A DNA stretch of 64,000 bases from Bombyx mori (Eukaryota > Arthropoda > Insecta > Lepidoptera > Bombycidae), in the NCBI RefSeq assembly GCF_030269925.1, contig NC_085135.1, positions 3,100,753-3,164,752 of the forward strand. Reading direction: 5' to 3'. A program made the translations under genes and the position numbers. The notes under the pieces are model-generated. The model did not search any database and was not told the origin of the DNA. It saw only the letters and a list, made by a program, of their open reading frames with translations. Numbering within the stretch: the stretch's first letter is position 1; every line of letters begins with the position of its first letter. Positions 9,683-20,079 of this stretch are shown one piece after another.

Positions 9683-10928
9683 GGCTACGACTGGGTCCTG
9701 CGGAGCGTCATTCGGGGTCCCCTCACCGGGCTGAGTGTAATTTGTTACGCCGACGACACGTTGATCGTGGCTCCGGGGAGGGACTACCGGGAGTCTGCCC
9801 GTCTGGCGTGCGCAGGCGTGGCACACGTCGTCACAAGGATCCGACGGTTGGGGCTCGAGGTGGCGCTCGACAAAACCCAGGCCCTGTTGTTTCACGGGCC
9901 GGGACGAGCGCCACCTCTGGGTGCCCACCTCGTGATCGGAGGCGTCCGCGTCGGGGTCGGGGTGACCGGTCTTCCGTACCTCGGCCTCGTACTGGATGGT
10001 CGGTGGAACTTCCGCGCTCACTTTGAGAAGTTGGGCCCTCGACTGATGGCGACGGCCGGCTCTCTGAGCCGGCTGCTTCCAAACGTCGGGGGTCCCGATC
10101 AGGTGGCGCGCCGCCTCTACATGGGGGTGGTGCGGTCGATGGCACTATACGGTGCTCCCGTATGGTGCCACGCCCTGACCCGCAAGAACGTCGCGGCGCT
10201 GCGACGTCCGCAGCGCGCGATCGCGGTCAGGGCGATCCGAGGATACCGCACCGTCTCCTTCGAGGCGGCGTGCTTGCTCGCCGGGGCGCCACCCTGGGAC
10301 CTGGAGGCGGAGGCGCTCGCTGCCGATTACCGGTGGCGTAGCGACCTTCGCTCTAGGGGGGGAAGGGCGCCCCGGCGAAGGAGTAGTTCGAGCGCGGAGG
10401 CTCCAATCTCGACGGTCCGTGCTGGAGGCGTGGTCTCGCCGCTTGGCGGACCCGTCGGCCGGCCTCCGTACCGTCGAGGCGGTCCGCCCGGTTCTCGCGG
10501 ACTGGGTGGGCCGCGACCGCGGATGCCTCACCTTCCGGCTGACGCAGATGTTGACCGGCCATGTGTGTTTTAGCCGGTACCTCTTCAAGATAGCCGGAAG
10601 GGAACCGACGGCGCAGTGCCACCACTGCGCGGACCACGACGAGGAAGACACAGCGGAACATACATTGGCGCGTTGCTCTGGATTCGACGAGCAACGCGCC
10701 GCCCTCGTCGCGGTCATAGGTGAGGACCTCTCGCTGCCGCGCATCGTGGCTACGATGCTCGGCAGCGATGCGTCCTGGAAGGCGATGCTCGACTTCTGCG
10801 AGTCCATCATCTCGCAGAAGGAGGCGGCGGAGCGAAAGAGGGAGAGCTCTTCCCTTTCCGCACCGATCTGTCGCCGTCGAGCCGGGGGCCGGAGGCGGGA
10901 ATACGCCCGTACGTCCCGGCCCCTGTAG
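9683..10928 (+). pseudogene. R1-like ORF2, reverse transcriptase active site to C-terminus (copy b, part 2)
   Basis: The gene resumes with the catalytic core VICYADDTLIVAPGRDY, then ALDKTQALLFHGPG, GLPYLGLVLDGRWNF, ARRLYMGVVRSMALYGAPVW and RTVSFEAACLLAGAPP. A one-base G insertion in the G-run near 10356-10362 (six G in copy g, seven here) shifts the frame. The remainder continues from about 10419 with GCLTFRLTQMLTGHVCF and a Cys/His cluster CHHCADHDEEDTAEHTLARC, the zinc-knuckle-like motif typical of R1-clade C-termini. The stop is at 10926-10928. Confidence 0.88.
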
Positions 10929-11459
10929 GTAGCGGCCTCCCCCCGGTGAAGGTCAAGGGGCGACCTGAGGGGGTGAGGCCGCGCGGCGCGCTACCAGCAC
11001 TCTAGCGCGCTGCCGTGGAGTGAATAGAGCGACCGGTCGACGGTGTATCGCGTCCCGACCCGGCAGGCTGGTTCTGGTCCAGCGGGGTATTCCGGGACAC
11101 CAGCACCGTCTGGGCGGCCCGACGGGCTGCCGTACCGAGACGGCCGACGTTTCAGAGCCTTCGATTCGCCTCGAAGGCTCCGTCGGCTGGGCGTCCTTGG
11201 GGTGAGCCGCGCCGTCTGGTTGTAGTGTTGACCGCGGTAGCCCCCCTACCTCATCCGGGTTCTGACCTCGGAGGGGATCGGACGTCGGGTGTAAGAGTGC
11301 AGGGGAGTCGTTTAGTGGATGGGTCCTAAAATCCTTGGGCCCGCGGTCTGCTCACAACACCTTGCAGATCGTTGAGTCTCACATACCCCGCGCGCCCTTT
11401 TTGCGCGGGGACCTCGTAGGAGGTTCGGCCCTCTACCCGGAAAAAAAAAAAAAAAAAAA
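10929..11459 (+). other. 3' UTR and poly(A) of R1-like copy b, with terminal stem-loop
   Basis: About 510 bp shared by copies a, d, f and g and partly by e. Near the end CCCCGCGC (11386-11393) can pair with GCGCGGGG (11403-11410) around a T-rich loop, about 30 bp before the poly(A). In R1-type LINEs the enzyme recognises 3' UTR RNA structure; a role for this stem is inference. Confidence 0.7.
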
Positions 11460-11558
11460 GGAGTCATTGCTCGTTAATGAGACATAGTACAGCTAAGGAT
11501 TTGAACCTGAATTTCTACGTGAGGAAAGGTATGCCGGTATTAAAAGGAATAGGATGAA

Positions 11559-11903
11559 ATGATACTGCCCTTTAGGTGTAGCTACTGTGAATGTAAAAGT
11601 TCAAGGGTTAAAAAAAAAACATTGGAATATATAGTGAAAGATTATGTACTAAGTTACTCTGCATTACTTGGACATTCCTTTACAGAGAAGCCTGCTATTA
11701 TAATGACTAAGACTCCGACTGAGATTGTACTTGAAAGACTCACGTGCATTAAAATAATACTCGTAGTGGAAAATGACACTGAAATAGATGGTAACGTTGT
11801 ACGTCCCAAAATTGTTAATGCTAATAGGCAGGGAACACAGCCGAGGACACGCAAGATAATACAGGAGAAAGTTGATAGAGGAGGACATGACCCTCAGCAC
11901 TGA
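11559..11903 (+). CDS. Unrecognised 114-codon open frame
   Basis: I do not recognise this product. It starts MILPFRCSYCECKSS and has one Cys-x2-Cys pair, then a lysine-rich and a hydrophobic stretch. It lies between the R1-like poly(A) and the gypsy-like pol remnant at 11990. It may be decayed gag or leader of that element, or chance. No start-site or promoter evidence supports expression. Confidence 0.25.
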   Translation: MILPFRCSYCECKSSRVKKKTLEYIVKDYVLSYSALLGHSFTEKPAIIMTKTPTEIVLERLTCIKIILVVENDTEIDGNVVRPKIVNANRQGTQPRTRKIIQEKVDRGGHDPQH

Positions 11904-11989
11904 GGATTATCGATGCAAGGAGGAGGATGAGCAGGAAAACGGTAGCATCTACGTCCATGGCTCGTTAATCTTTTTCCGGGGGACTGGAT

Positions 11990-12423
11990 GATGGGATCGA
12001 TTGCAGTCCTGAGCTGGCAAAACAGCAACGTGAGGAGCTGCAAGGGTTATTGCTTCAGTATAGCGATTGCTTCTCAAGTGGGCTCAGGGACCTTGGGTTT
12101 GCCAACGTCGCCGAGATAGTGATCGACCTTGGCGACGCGGAGCCAGTCGTGTATCGCCCATACCGTATGTCACATGCTGGGCGACAGTTGGTGGGAGGCA
12201 TGGTTAAAGAGATGGTAGATGGTGGTATGGCTGGGGAGTCATCTTCATCATGTGCCAGTCCTATGGTCCTGGTACGAGAGTGGTGAGAAGCGATTGTGTG
12301 TGGACTATCAAGCTCTTAATAAAGGGACCAAGGGGGAGCCCTGCCCCCTGCTGAGAGTCGAGGATCGGTTGGACTTGTTATCGGGATTTTAGGGAGGGCA
12401 TCGGGAGACTAGGCGAGGTTCTA
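11990..12423 (+). pseudogene. Ty3/gypsy-like pol remnant H, N-terminal reverse transcriptase (left half)
   Basis: The frame reads LLLQYSDCFSSG, then EPVVYRPYRMSHAGR, VKEMVDGGMAGESSS and SPMVLV, a well-known order at the start of gypsy RT. A one-base slip near 12285 moves the match to another frame reading GEKRLCVDYQALNKGTKG and LLRVEDRLDLLSGF. The sequence stops at 12423, where gypsy element G is inserted. The right half resumes at 28648. The target of the insertion was therefore an older, already decaying element. Confidence 0.8.
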
Positions 12424-12542
12424 TGTAGTGTGCAGCTCGCCTAACCTTATATTTGTAACTGCACACACTAAATTATAACAGTATTACACGAATTGTCGAC
12501 TTGAACAGTTCTCTTTTATTTCACCTACAACACTCCAATACA
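12424..12542 (+). repeat. 5' LTR of gypsy element G
   Basis: A 119-bp LTR beginning TGTAGTGTGCAG and ending CTCCAATACA. It differs from the right LTR by about one base in the first 25 (CTCGCC versus CTCCCC). Near-identity points to a young insertion. Confidence 0.92.
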
Positions 12543-12560
12543 TGGCGACCCTTAGCCAGC
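12543..12560 (+). promoter_or_regulatory. Primer binding site candidate of element G
   Basis: TGGCGACCCTTAGCC begins directly after the LTR's terminal CA, with the TGG expected to pair with a tRNA CCA 3' end. The tRNA species was not determined. Confidence 0.65.
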
Positions 12561-13093
12561 AGTTAAAATTTTGCAACATACATAAATTACGAGAGTAGCT
12601 GAATAAATTATGAACAAATACAATTATGAAGAATAGAAGTTTGTGAACACGAAAAGAGGAAAGAAGATTTTCAAATTATAGAAAATGAAAAAAAAAAAAA
12701 AAAAACCTCACAGAAGATTGATTTGGATGAAGCGATGAGAACAATAGAAGAAGACAGAAAAGGGTGTTGCTGCCGGGAGCCAGGAGAATGCTCAAGCCTT
12801 ATGATGAGAGGATATGCAGGGCGCCGGGAGATAAATTGTACGGGTCCGAGATGGAGCAGCTAGGAGTCAGCTCGAGTCCAATGCTGAGGAGTTCAGTCAC
12901 CCATGCTACGTAAGACGTCATGACCTACATATACGTTGACAGTAAATACGTGCTTACTGCAATGTAAGTTTTTGCTTTGATATTGTAATATTTTTTTTTT
13001 CATTATTTTAATGTTCTCTATTACGAGTATATGTTGTTATTATTAAGTTCATGCGGAATTACTTTATATTTAGTTTAAGGAAATTATGTCAGA
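12561..13093 (+). other. Leader of gypsy element G, no clear gene
   Basis: The sequence after the primer binding site has an A-run (12690-12705) and no convincing coding. From 12760 it is more GC-rich and may hold further decayed material. I see nothing definite. Confidence 0.4.
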
Positions 13094-13302
13094 ATGATAG
13101 AATATTCGAATTGTGATACAAAAATGTCAGACTCATTTGACATCAAAACTGCAATTTCCCTGTTGCCGGTAATGAGTGGCAATATTCGGTTTAAGGAAAT
13201 CTATGTCTTTCTATCCACAAGAGCAGGTTATGCAACTACGAGAAAACTACAGAGGTTTCTGAGGCCGAGGAGCTAGCCATTTTTATAACAATAAGACAAA
13301 TT
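13094..13302 (+). pseudogene. Gypsy G gag, N-terminus and a deleted middle
   Basis: The open frame starts MIEYSNCDTKMSDSFDIKTA and continues ISLLPVMSGN. It resembles the gag start on the minus strand at 44360-44671 (FDKMETFEIRTATSLIP). After MSGN (about 13180) the resemblance stops and a different frame, rich in Asn and Tyr, runs up to 13302 (FYNNKTN). That second frame contains a TGA at 13260-13262. The central gag region is therefore missing. The sequence is cut at 13302 by the TIR transposon and resumes at 22442 in the same frame. Confidence 0.65.
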
Positions 13303-13324
13303 CTGTACCTCAGAGGTAAACAAT
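13303..13324 (+). repeat. Left terminal inverted repeat of the DUF7869-type transposon
   Basis: 22-bp terminus matching the right end at 18 of 22 positions. Related subterminal motifs (TATACCTCT) recur near 13557 and 22185. Confidence 0.72.
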
Positions 13325-14280
13325 AGTAACTCCACTTTTTTCGAAATTACGTTTTTTATACCATTAAAATCGCAAGAACCAGTTCTACACAATAGTATAA
13401 AGCATTAAATCCTACGTTGCCTATGAAAAAAGATATACAATGGTATATAACATTAATTGCACAAATATTAACAGGGTATAGGATCTCAAATGATGTTGAT
13501 ATTTTTTGCCTCTAAGCACAGCGCGACCTTAATGCTGTTTATTGGACATAATGTTCTATACCTCTTAACAAAACGCGGGGGCGCGCGCTGTACACGTGAA
13601 ACTGTCGTTGCTTTGAGCGTATAAAATAACGCAATTAATTTTATAAAAGCGTAAAAATAATATGTTTTCACGTGGAAAATTACTATGTAATCTTGCAAAT
13701 GCCGGAGAACAGTGTAATGCAACTCTGCACTGCGATATGGTAAGTGCTCCTATTATTACTTCCATTATCATGAACATACTGGGTAAATAATAGAAATGTA
13801 AACAAGTGATAATTGCATGCTTGTCGTATAAGTGGCGAGTGGCTGAGTGGCGAGCTTCTTCTCATATGGCCCGTTATTCTTTTCTTCGAAAAATTTTTAA
13901 TCCAACCCATGGTAGTGCTCAGTAGTTGTTAATGCCTCTCACCGTCAATATTCTGAGGACTGACCGGGCTGAACGTTGTTTATTTTCAGTGGTCGATCCG
14001 AACGAATGCTTCAGTGATAATTACGTATACAATTTTGTATTGTTGTTTTCTAGAGCCCCGGAGAAAGCAGCAACATGTACCTGAATGCCCCGATTCACCC
14101 AAAATGTTATCGCCAAGGCCTTAAAAAACCCTTGATGTGCATTTGGATCCATCTTAAGAACTACATACAGATAATTTTGATACACAATCATCCCCTTCGC
14201 TTTATTTACTGATATCTCAAACAAACATAAAAAAGATATAGAACAGAGAACAGAGAACCTCACGGAGAAAATCTGCATAT
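13325..14280. other. Left interior of the TIR transposon, no clear gene
   Basis: AT-rich sequence with scattered TATACC-like motifs. Open frames of 70-85 codons occur on the minus strand but none resembles a known protein. Part may be the 5' region of the transposase-like gene. Confidence 0.4.
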
Positions 14281-14669
14281 CCTGGAATGGAATTCCGCCG
14301 AAAGTTTATTTGCAAAACTTTGCCTAGAGCTTAACGTACTTATAGCTCCATCTCAAGAAAAGTGTACGGTCGGTGTTGCTACTGATAATGGATCCCAACT
14401 GTCAACCACTGTTTTGCTTACTGATATTACAAAAAATTTCGTACCATCTACAAACTTTCAACACAAAGGTACAGATAAGGTTAGGAGTTTATGAGCTGAA
14501 GATTTTTCACCATTAGATGAAGAATATATACCAGACACCGATGAAGACGCTACAAAATGCGAGTATGTTGGAAAAAGGCAGATAACTATACCAGAAATAA
14601 GTAACTCATCCATCGAAGATGTAGAAAATATGATAGACAACAGAGAAACCCAATTACTCAATCAATCAG

Positions 14670-14762
14670 TTAATTCCTTTAAATCCTTTCCTTCCGTTAA
14701 ATCCTTTTCTTCCGTTAATTCCTTTAATTACGTTAATTCCTTTAAATCCGTTAAATTCTTTT
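14670..14762 (+). repeat. 18-bp minisatellite, about five units
   Basis: Units of the TTCCGTTAATTCCTTTAA type repeat with an 18-bp period. In the frame of the surrounding remnant they code for hexapeptides of the SVNSFK/SVKSFS kind. The period is a multiple of three, so expansion would have kept the frame. Confidence 0.7.
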
Positions 14763-15265
14763 AGCGTCTGCACTATACGCTAAAAGGATTTGACAAAGTT
14801 GAAGCGATAGAAAGCCATGGTGCCAAAAAAATTCTAACTGTAGATCTCCAAAGAGTTTTACCAACACTATATTTGACTATAGCCAAAGTTTCTATTACAG
14901 AAAGCTGTGGACGTTTAACTTTACGATTATGGACTCAGTTCCGATAGATATCTGGTGTTTTACGTGGGACGAAACCGTGGCGGGTTGAGGTGGAAATGAA
15001 ATGGCATCAGGAATAGTTAATTTTTTTAACGATAGAGCGTTGAAAGAAGTAACCTTATGGAGCGACAATTGTGCGGGGCAGAATAAGAATGTGTACTTGA
15101 TGATGGCTTAGGTACTTCTGGATATTAACTCAAAAAGAGCATTTGTAAATAATAAACCACAAGTATTTACTAAAAGGGCACACTCACATGGAATTGGATG
15201 TGATCCACTCAATAATAGAGCGAGAAAAGAAAAAGATCCAAGAGTTTCCCATTGTTACTCCCTGG

Positions 15266-15339
15266 CACTGGCAGCAGTTTATTAAGAGCTGTTCAAGAAA
15301 ATTATTTCTTGAACAGCTCTTAATAAACTGCTGCCAGTG
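15266..15339. repeat. Perfect 35-bp inverted repeat with ATTA loop
   Basis: Arms 15266-15300 and 15305-15339 are exact reverse complements, separated by ATTA (15301-15304). The left arm is coding sequence of the DUF7869-type gene (LAVFIKSC region), so the right arm is an inverted duplication of it made at a break point. Confidence 0.92.
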
Positions 15340-15355
15340 CTGCAACTGCTCCATC

Positions 15356-15401
15356 CATATTAATCATTTTACTTTTATTAAAAAGTAAAATGATTAATAT
15401 G
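15356..15401. repeat. Perfect 21-bp inverted repeat with ATTA loop
   Basis: Arms 15356-15376 and 15381-15401 are exact reverse complements, again separated by ATTA (15377-15380). The right arm matches the gene sequence that continues at 21628. A second version lies at 21604-21647, across the inserted LTR element. Confidence 0.92.
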
Positions 15402-15405
15402 TATA

Positions 15406-15975
15406 TGTCGGCGCAAATATGACTATTTACCTACCTATTATAAAAATAATAATGATTCAATATGATAATCGGATAATCTGGTCATCAACTAATCACTCTG
15501 TGTTTGTTAAGATGAGAAATTGATGTAAAAACAGTCCTGTCAAAACTTGTAAACACGCTGACGTGTACGTCGGCGCAAATATGACTATTTACCTACCTAT
15601 TATAAAAATAATAATGATTCAATGTTATAATCGGATAATCTGGTCATCAACTAATTACTCTGTGTTTGTTAAGATGAGAAATTGATGTAAAAACAGTCCT
15701 GTCAAAACTTGTAAACACGCTGACGTGTACCAAGCCCTATAAATACGGCCGTGCTGTCTAACGCTGATTCATTCATGTCCGAGCCGTAGTACAGTAAGGA
15801 TCTCTCTGAACGCTGTCACGCTTCTCGTGAAATATACGCAGTTATTGTGAAGTTCTGGTGAAGTTTTGTTTCGGAAGCCCAAACATGAATTATCGTCAAC
15901 AAAGCGATAACCGTGACGTCAGCAATGCTGACGTCACACTTTTTAAAAAACGTTCCTTCAGTATCTCCCCCGACA
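15406..15975 (+). repeat. Left LTR of element L
   Basis: 570 bp, nearly identical to 21026-21595. Two tandem 162-bp units open it (15407-15568, 15569-15730). A TATA box, CCCTATAAATACGG, follows at about 15735-15748. The duplicated unit upstream of TATA looks like an enhancer-type duplication in U3. Confidence 0.85.
15735..15748 (+). promoter_or_regulatory. TATA box in LTR of element L
   Basis: CTATAAATACGG lies directly after the duplicated 162-bp unit and some 30-40 bp before ACGCTGATTCATTCA. The right LTR has the same arrangement. Confidence 0.6.
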
Positions 15976-16599
15976 TCAGAAGTGAAGGATCAGGACTCTA
16001 CTCTCACTGGCGTGACGTGTTTGAACATGTTCGAAGTACAGCGGAAAAACATGATGCAGATCAGAATACCAGTGACGGTATCTTCACACGTAGGTGTCAC
16101 ATGGAGGCATTTGCGACTTATTTCTCGCTCGTTATGCAAAATTCTTGCTGCGACGCTCATCAATTTAAGCAATGGTAAGCCACAAAAGCGTGAATGCAGC
16201 ATACGCAAGTCGTGTAATAACGTCTGCTACCTCGATGGAAGATCTGAGCCACGAAGAAACTTTATCACGTGGCATTTACTAGCGGAAATACGACACGTCA
16301 CAAGCTATTGCAAGAAATTAAGGCAAGTGCAAGTCTCAAGTGGAAGTTCGATCGCAATAATGACGCAATCATGACGAGTGAGTAGTTCCGACACGAATCG
16401 TTTTTAAGCCAATGATTACTGCCAGAGTTACATGCCACTAGTCAATAAACCAGGACATGAGACTGTGAATTGTCGCTGAAACTTTAGAATCTGCTAGATT
16501 TAATACCAATACACTAAACGTTCGATGACTTCGGGCTCCAGCAAGCAAGTAAACAAGAAAGCAAGCAAATTTTCGTGGGGAAGAAAATTGACACATTTG
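15976..16599 (+). other. 5' interior of element L, no clear gene
   Basis: Open frames of 106 and 153 codons (15858-16178, 15913-16374) run out of the LTR in overlapping frames. I recognise no gag motif. This could be decayed gag. Confidence 0.35.
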
Positions 16600-17361
16600 A
16601 AGTCGTCGTGACCTGTAAGATAAGACGTCCGGTGCGTTCGTGTCTGACCATGCGGCGGTGTTCGGATCCCGCAGGCGGATGCCAGTTTTTCCGGTGAAGT
16701 GTGTGCTTGTGCGTGCTTGACAAGTGTTCGCGGTTGGCTTCCGCAGTGTGGGAGTAACATCGTGTAGTAGAGGTGGAACCCGCAAAATTGTAATTTTCAT
16801 GGTGGCTGGTGGTAAGATGTCTTGTGAGTCTGCACAGGTAGCCGGAGGTGAGACTTCTGCGGTCGCAGCCCACCCAGTCTGCGAGAACCGGGCAGATCGC
16901 CTCGACGGTACGGAGGCCGGCCGACGGGTCCGCCAAATGACGAGACCACGCCTCCAGCACGGACTGCCGAGTTTGGAGCCCCCGCGCTCCGGCTGCACTT
17001 GCGCTAGGGCGCGCCGCCTCGTAGAAGACTGTGAGGTATCCTTGAATGACTCTGACCGCGATCGCGCGCTGCCGCCCTCGCAGCGCAGCGACGTTCTAGT
17101 GGGTAAGGACGTGGCACCAGACGGGTGATCCGTATAGTGCCATCGACCGCACGGGTACCGTCACCCTGCCTATTTCTGCCGTGAAGCAGTGGTGTATTTC
17201 GGTTTGAATGGTGGAGCAGCGGTTGTAGCTATGCTGAGACCTTGGAACTTGTATCTCGGGGTGGATGACGCGTTTGCGTTGTGGATATATGTGGGTCCAA
17301 TAACTACATAGCACCAGGTGGGCTATAAGCTCGTTCATAGTCCACCCATCTAAGCAAAAAC
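16600..17361 (+). mobile_element. Diverged Bm1-type SINE, split by an R1 fragment
   Basis: The head (16601-16690) retains GTGTTCGGATCCCGCAGGCGG. The body continues to about 16838, breaks at GCACAGGTA, and resumes at about 17148 with GGTACCGTCACCCTGCC, running to CACCCATCTAAGCAAAAAC near 17361. This copy is clearly more diverged than the one at 8190. The gap is filled by R1-like sequence on the minus strand. Confidence 0.78.
16839..17147 (-). pseudogene. R1-like ORF2 internal fragment (copy c) in the Bm1 SINE
   Basis: About 310 bp matching R1-like ORF2, minus strand, corresponding to 10130-10530 of copy b with a small deletion. It includes sequence for VRSMALYG and the region around RPVLADWVG. 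It carries no 3' UTR or poly(A), so ordinary target-primed insertion does not explain it. Several substitutions break the frame. Confidence 0.75.
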
Positions 17362-17980
17362 ATTGCCACGAGTTGCCGCCGAGGCAAATTGATGGCGCGA
17401 TGTCATCGACGGCCGCGAGCAACGCAGCAGCAGAGCAACGTGCCGGTAGCTGCGTAACATCGGGTGTTTTGGTAAATGAGAAAAATCTGGTGAGTCGTTT
17501 TACTTTTATTTGGAATCTGGTGCCGAATGTTCTCTTGTCGAGAAATCTATTAGTAGTAGCTTCATAATTCAGGAATTTTATGCGATGGTTCTCATAAAGG
17601 GTCTGTTGTTTTGACCAAAACTGTACGGAACAAATCCTTTGCGATGATTTATTGCTTAACCATTTTAATGTCATGTACTACCCGATAGTTGTTTTAATCG
17701 GTTCAGTGAGATTGAGCATTCAGCGAAATAAGCGCTTAAATCTAGTGTGTCCTTATTCGAAGCCCACACTTGCGTTATTGCTGACCAAGCTCGCAATTAG
17801 CTCATGGAATTGTTTTTGACAAGAAGTGCTAGAAGCACATATTTTTAAATTGTTCTATCCAACGTATAAAAAGGGTGAGCCCTCTTGAGCTTTTAATAAT
17901 TCGCGTGCCATACCCCCAAAAGCTTTTTTACTTTAAATGATACTGAAAACAAGAGATTAACCTTGACGAGACCAGAGAGC
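17362..17980 (+). other. Interior of element L, nothing definite
   Basis: No conserved protein motif was seen in any frame that I would defend. By position this should be decayed pol of element L. Confidence 0.35.
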
Positions 17981-18190
17981 AACCGGTTCCCCTCGTACTA
18001 ATGGACAGGTAGAGCGCGTTATGAGTGTCCTAAAAGCAATGTTAACAGCGGTAGACTAGCGATACCAAATCGTCGCAAGATGTTGTAGGTGAGGTTCAGC
18101 TAGCTATTAATTGCACGATGAGTCATGTAACGAAAGCATCGCCACTCGAGCTTTTAATCGGTAAGGTTGCAAGACCGTCGTTGATGTGTA
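17981..18190 (+). pseudogene. Degenerate integrase core, element L
   Basis: A frame near 17990-18060 reads TNGQVERVMSVLKAMLTAV, the N-G-x-x-E-R helix with the catalytic glutamate of Ty3/gypsy integrase. After frameshifts, about 18090-18180 gives VQLAINCTMSHVTKASPLEL and LIGKVARP, the end of the same core. The upstream D and D residues are not recognisable. This fragment is my main ground for calling L a gypsy-type element. Confidence 0.65.
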
Positions 18191-19474
18191 GCGATGTAGA
18201 CCGAAATTGATATTGACGAAATTCGCGAATAAGGCGCGATTTGATAATACAAAGACGAAAATTTAAAATTTTCCGGTAAGCGTACATACAAATATGCACA
18301 CGATAGGTTGAGGAGGATATCAGTAGGTCATGTACCAGTCGAAGTTGATGTTGACAATGATCCTATTGAAGATGAGTGAGCCTAAGTTGTGCTGGAAACT
18401 CTAGTAAGACTCTATCGGCCGTATTGTGTTCGACCGTACTAGTAGCTATTACGTAGTCGTAGCCCGGTAGAAATCTATGTCTCTTGAGGCAACTCAAGTA
18501 GTCCGTGGGTGCGCAGCGCGCGTTTGGCTCTGACGGAGGTCGGGGTCTGTAAATACCATCGTGTGTAGTCAGCGGGTGATGCACACGGGCGATTCACGCT
18601 GTGGATGCGCATCATGAGGCCATTTGCTATTGCTGGTCGACGGGAGAGCCGTGGCGATAGAGAGGCTTATGTGAAGTTTCGATAATTTAATTATGCTTAA
18701 TTAAATGGTTGAATGAATAAACGACGGTGGTACAAGGCTCTGATCATCCTCTGCTCTTTAATTTGCTCTAGTAGTTTATTGTGATCAATTATTTCCGTAT
18801 ACTTGAGAATTTTCTAAGCTTTTACTATGTGTGTGTGCTTAATTCATCAAAATGTAGTGCAATCCCTAAATACGATTTTGTTGAAACTAGTGATTTAGAA
18901 GATGTAGAGTCAAAAGACCACGATACAACTAACTGATTAAAGTAAGGATTTTTGTAGTCCTATTTTGTGTGATTAGTAAAGAACAGTATTCGATGTCATT
19001 TATAAAACTGGTAATTGAACACATCACCTAAATCGAGCGATGTGTTTTATGTTGAAGTTGGGTGCCGGATGGAGGTCCCACTTATTTGCGTCGCTCGATG
19101 GAGGTATCAAGGTTATCGTCACTTGATATAGGTGGCATGAGTTACTCTCGCTAGATGGAGGTGATTGTAACGACAGTTTGTGATTGGTACTGAATACTGA
19201 TGAAATACTACTCACATTACTTAGTTTTGTAATGACTCGGGTTTCTAATGCTTATTGAGCATTAATGAAATTTTTCAGTTGTATAGTGTGTCGCTAATAA
19301 TTGGGTAATTAAATTATCTACTCACACAGGTTAAAGATCTTGTTGAAAGCTAACGTTATGGTTTGTAATGAAAGAATCCCAATCCTCAATCGTGAATGAA
19401 TCAGGATTGGCCGAGACGAAACCTGTTTGATATTACAGAAGGTTATTTTTCTAGCAGGAGCGTCACACAGGGAC
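18191..19474. other. 3' interior of element L, no gene recognised
   Basis: AT-rich sequence without motifs. A short GATGGAGGT motif recurs at about 19068, 19098 and 19155. Confidence 0.35.
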
Positions 19475-19890
19475 GTGTGACATGTCAGAATGGCCGTGTC
19501 GTGATTAACGACTTTTAGTAATATTAAGACATTATTTTGACTATTATTTTAAATGATGAAATGCTGTTTTGATAAATATCACAAAATGTAGGGTAGACTC
19601 CGTAACGCCACAGTATAAAATGGCGGTACGTGGACAGAGTCGTGGCGTTCCGTGTCAGACAGTCATCCAGTTCGTATCAGACGGTCCGTCCGTCAGAGTC
19701 AATGAGTCTCTGGCAGTCAGTCAGTCAGTCTGTTGGTATGTGGCACGAAACTGTCGGTTTACCCTGTCATTGTGAAAGTTGTGTGTGTTGAGTTTCAATA
19801 ATTATTATTCAAAAAGTTTTATTGACTAAACTGAGTTCAATCGAACACGAGTGATAACGGAAACTACCGCCTAACCATCCCCACCGCGCG
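19475..19890 (+). repeat. Dispersed repeat, copy 2 (LTR-like)
   Basis: Counterpart of 241-660, with the same order of blocks (ACGACTTTTAGTAATATTAAGAC, the GACTCCGTAACGCCACAG block, GTCAGTCAGTC runs, TTTCAATAATTATTATTC). It lies inside element L, upstream of its tandem array. Either L shares a 3' region with the element at the left window edge, or a solo LTR inserted here. Confidence 0.55.
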
Positions 19891-20079
19891 CCGATTTATA
19901 TTTCTTACTGCTATCCTGATAGTTACTTAAAATGTTTACCAATTTATGAGAAAGTCAGTATCAACATCAGCAGTAAGATCCAGCCGTTGGCCTTTGTCTT
20001 TGTTGACGGGTCGACCATCATTAAAAGTAAGCCTGTACATTACCCCTATCCTATTTTCCTTCCTTGAACCAATTTCAGA

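Larger units (their letters stand above)
3726..11459 (+). mobile_element. R1-like LINE copy b, 5'-truncated and split by element V
   Basis: The R1-like sequence runs 3726-5268, is interrupted by element V (5269-9677), and resumes at 9683 in the same gene position. It ends in a 3' UTR (10929-11440) and a poly(A) run (11441-11459). The break falls between ACATC at 5264-5268 and ACATC at 9678-9682, so V left a 5-bp target duplication. Copy g (46.9-52.3 kb) reads straight through this site and confirms the join. ORF1 and the start of ORF2 are missing. No TSD for copy b itself was found. Confidence 0.88.
14285..15402 (+). pseudogene. DUF7869-type protein gene, N-terminal and central part
   Basis: This gene is broken by several frameshifts and stops, but the order of conserved pieces is unmistakable: VDLQRVLPTL (about 14842), FYYRKLWTFNFTIMDSVP (about 14890), GGNEMASGIVNFFNDRA (about 14990), LWSDNCAGQNKNVYLMM (about 15053), FTKRAHSHGIGCDP, DVIHSIIEREKKK (about 15197) and PWHWQQFIKSCSRK (about 15260). 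Proteins with SDNC-GQN-N and D-x-H-S-x-I-E motifs are common in aphids, Hydra and other animals and are annotated DUF7869; they often occur in many copies. An internal hexapeptide repeat lies at 14670-14762. That it is the transposase of the surrounding element is inference from its position between the TIRs. Confidence 0.68.

Noticed and set aside
9831..10810. Minus-strand frames of 104-221 codons opposite R1-like copy b
   Set aside because: Antisense of the C-terminal ORF2. The same shadows recur opposite copy g at 50278-51619, as expected from homology.
15858..16374. Open frames leaving the LTR of element L as a possible gag gene
   Set aside because: The first part lies within the LTR itself and recurs at 21478; no gag motif is seen.
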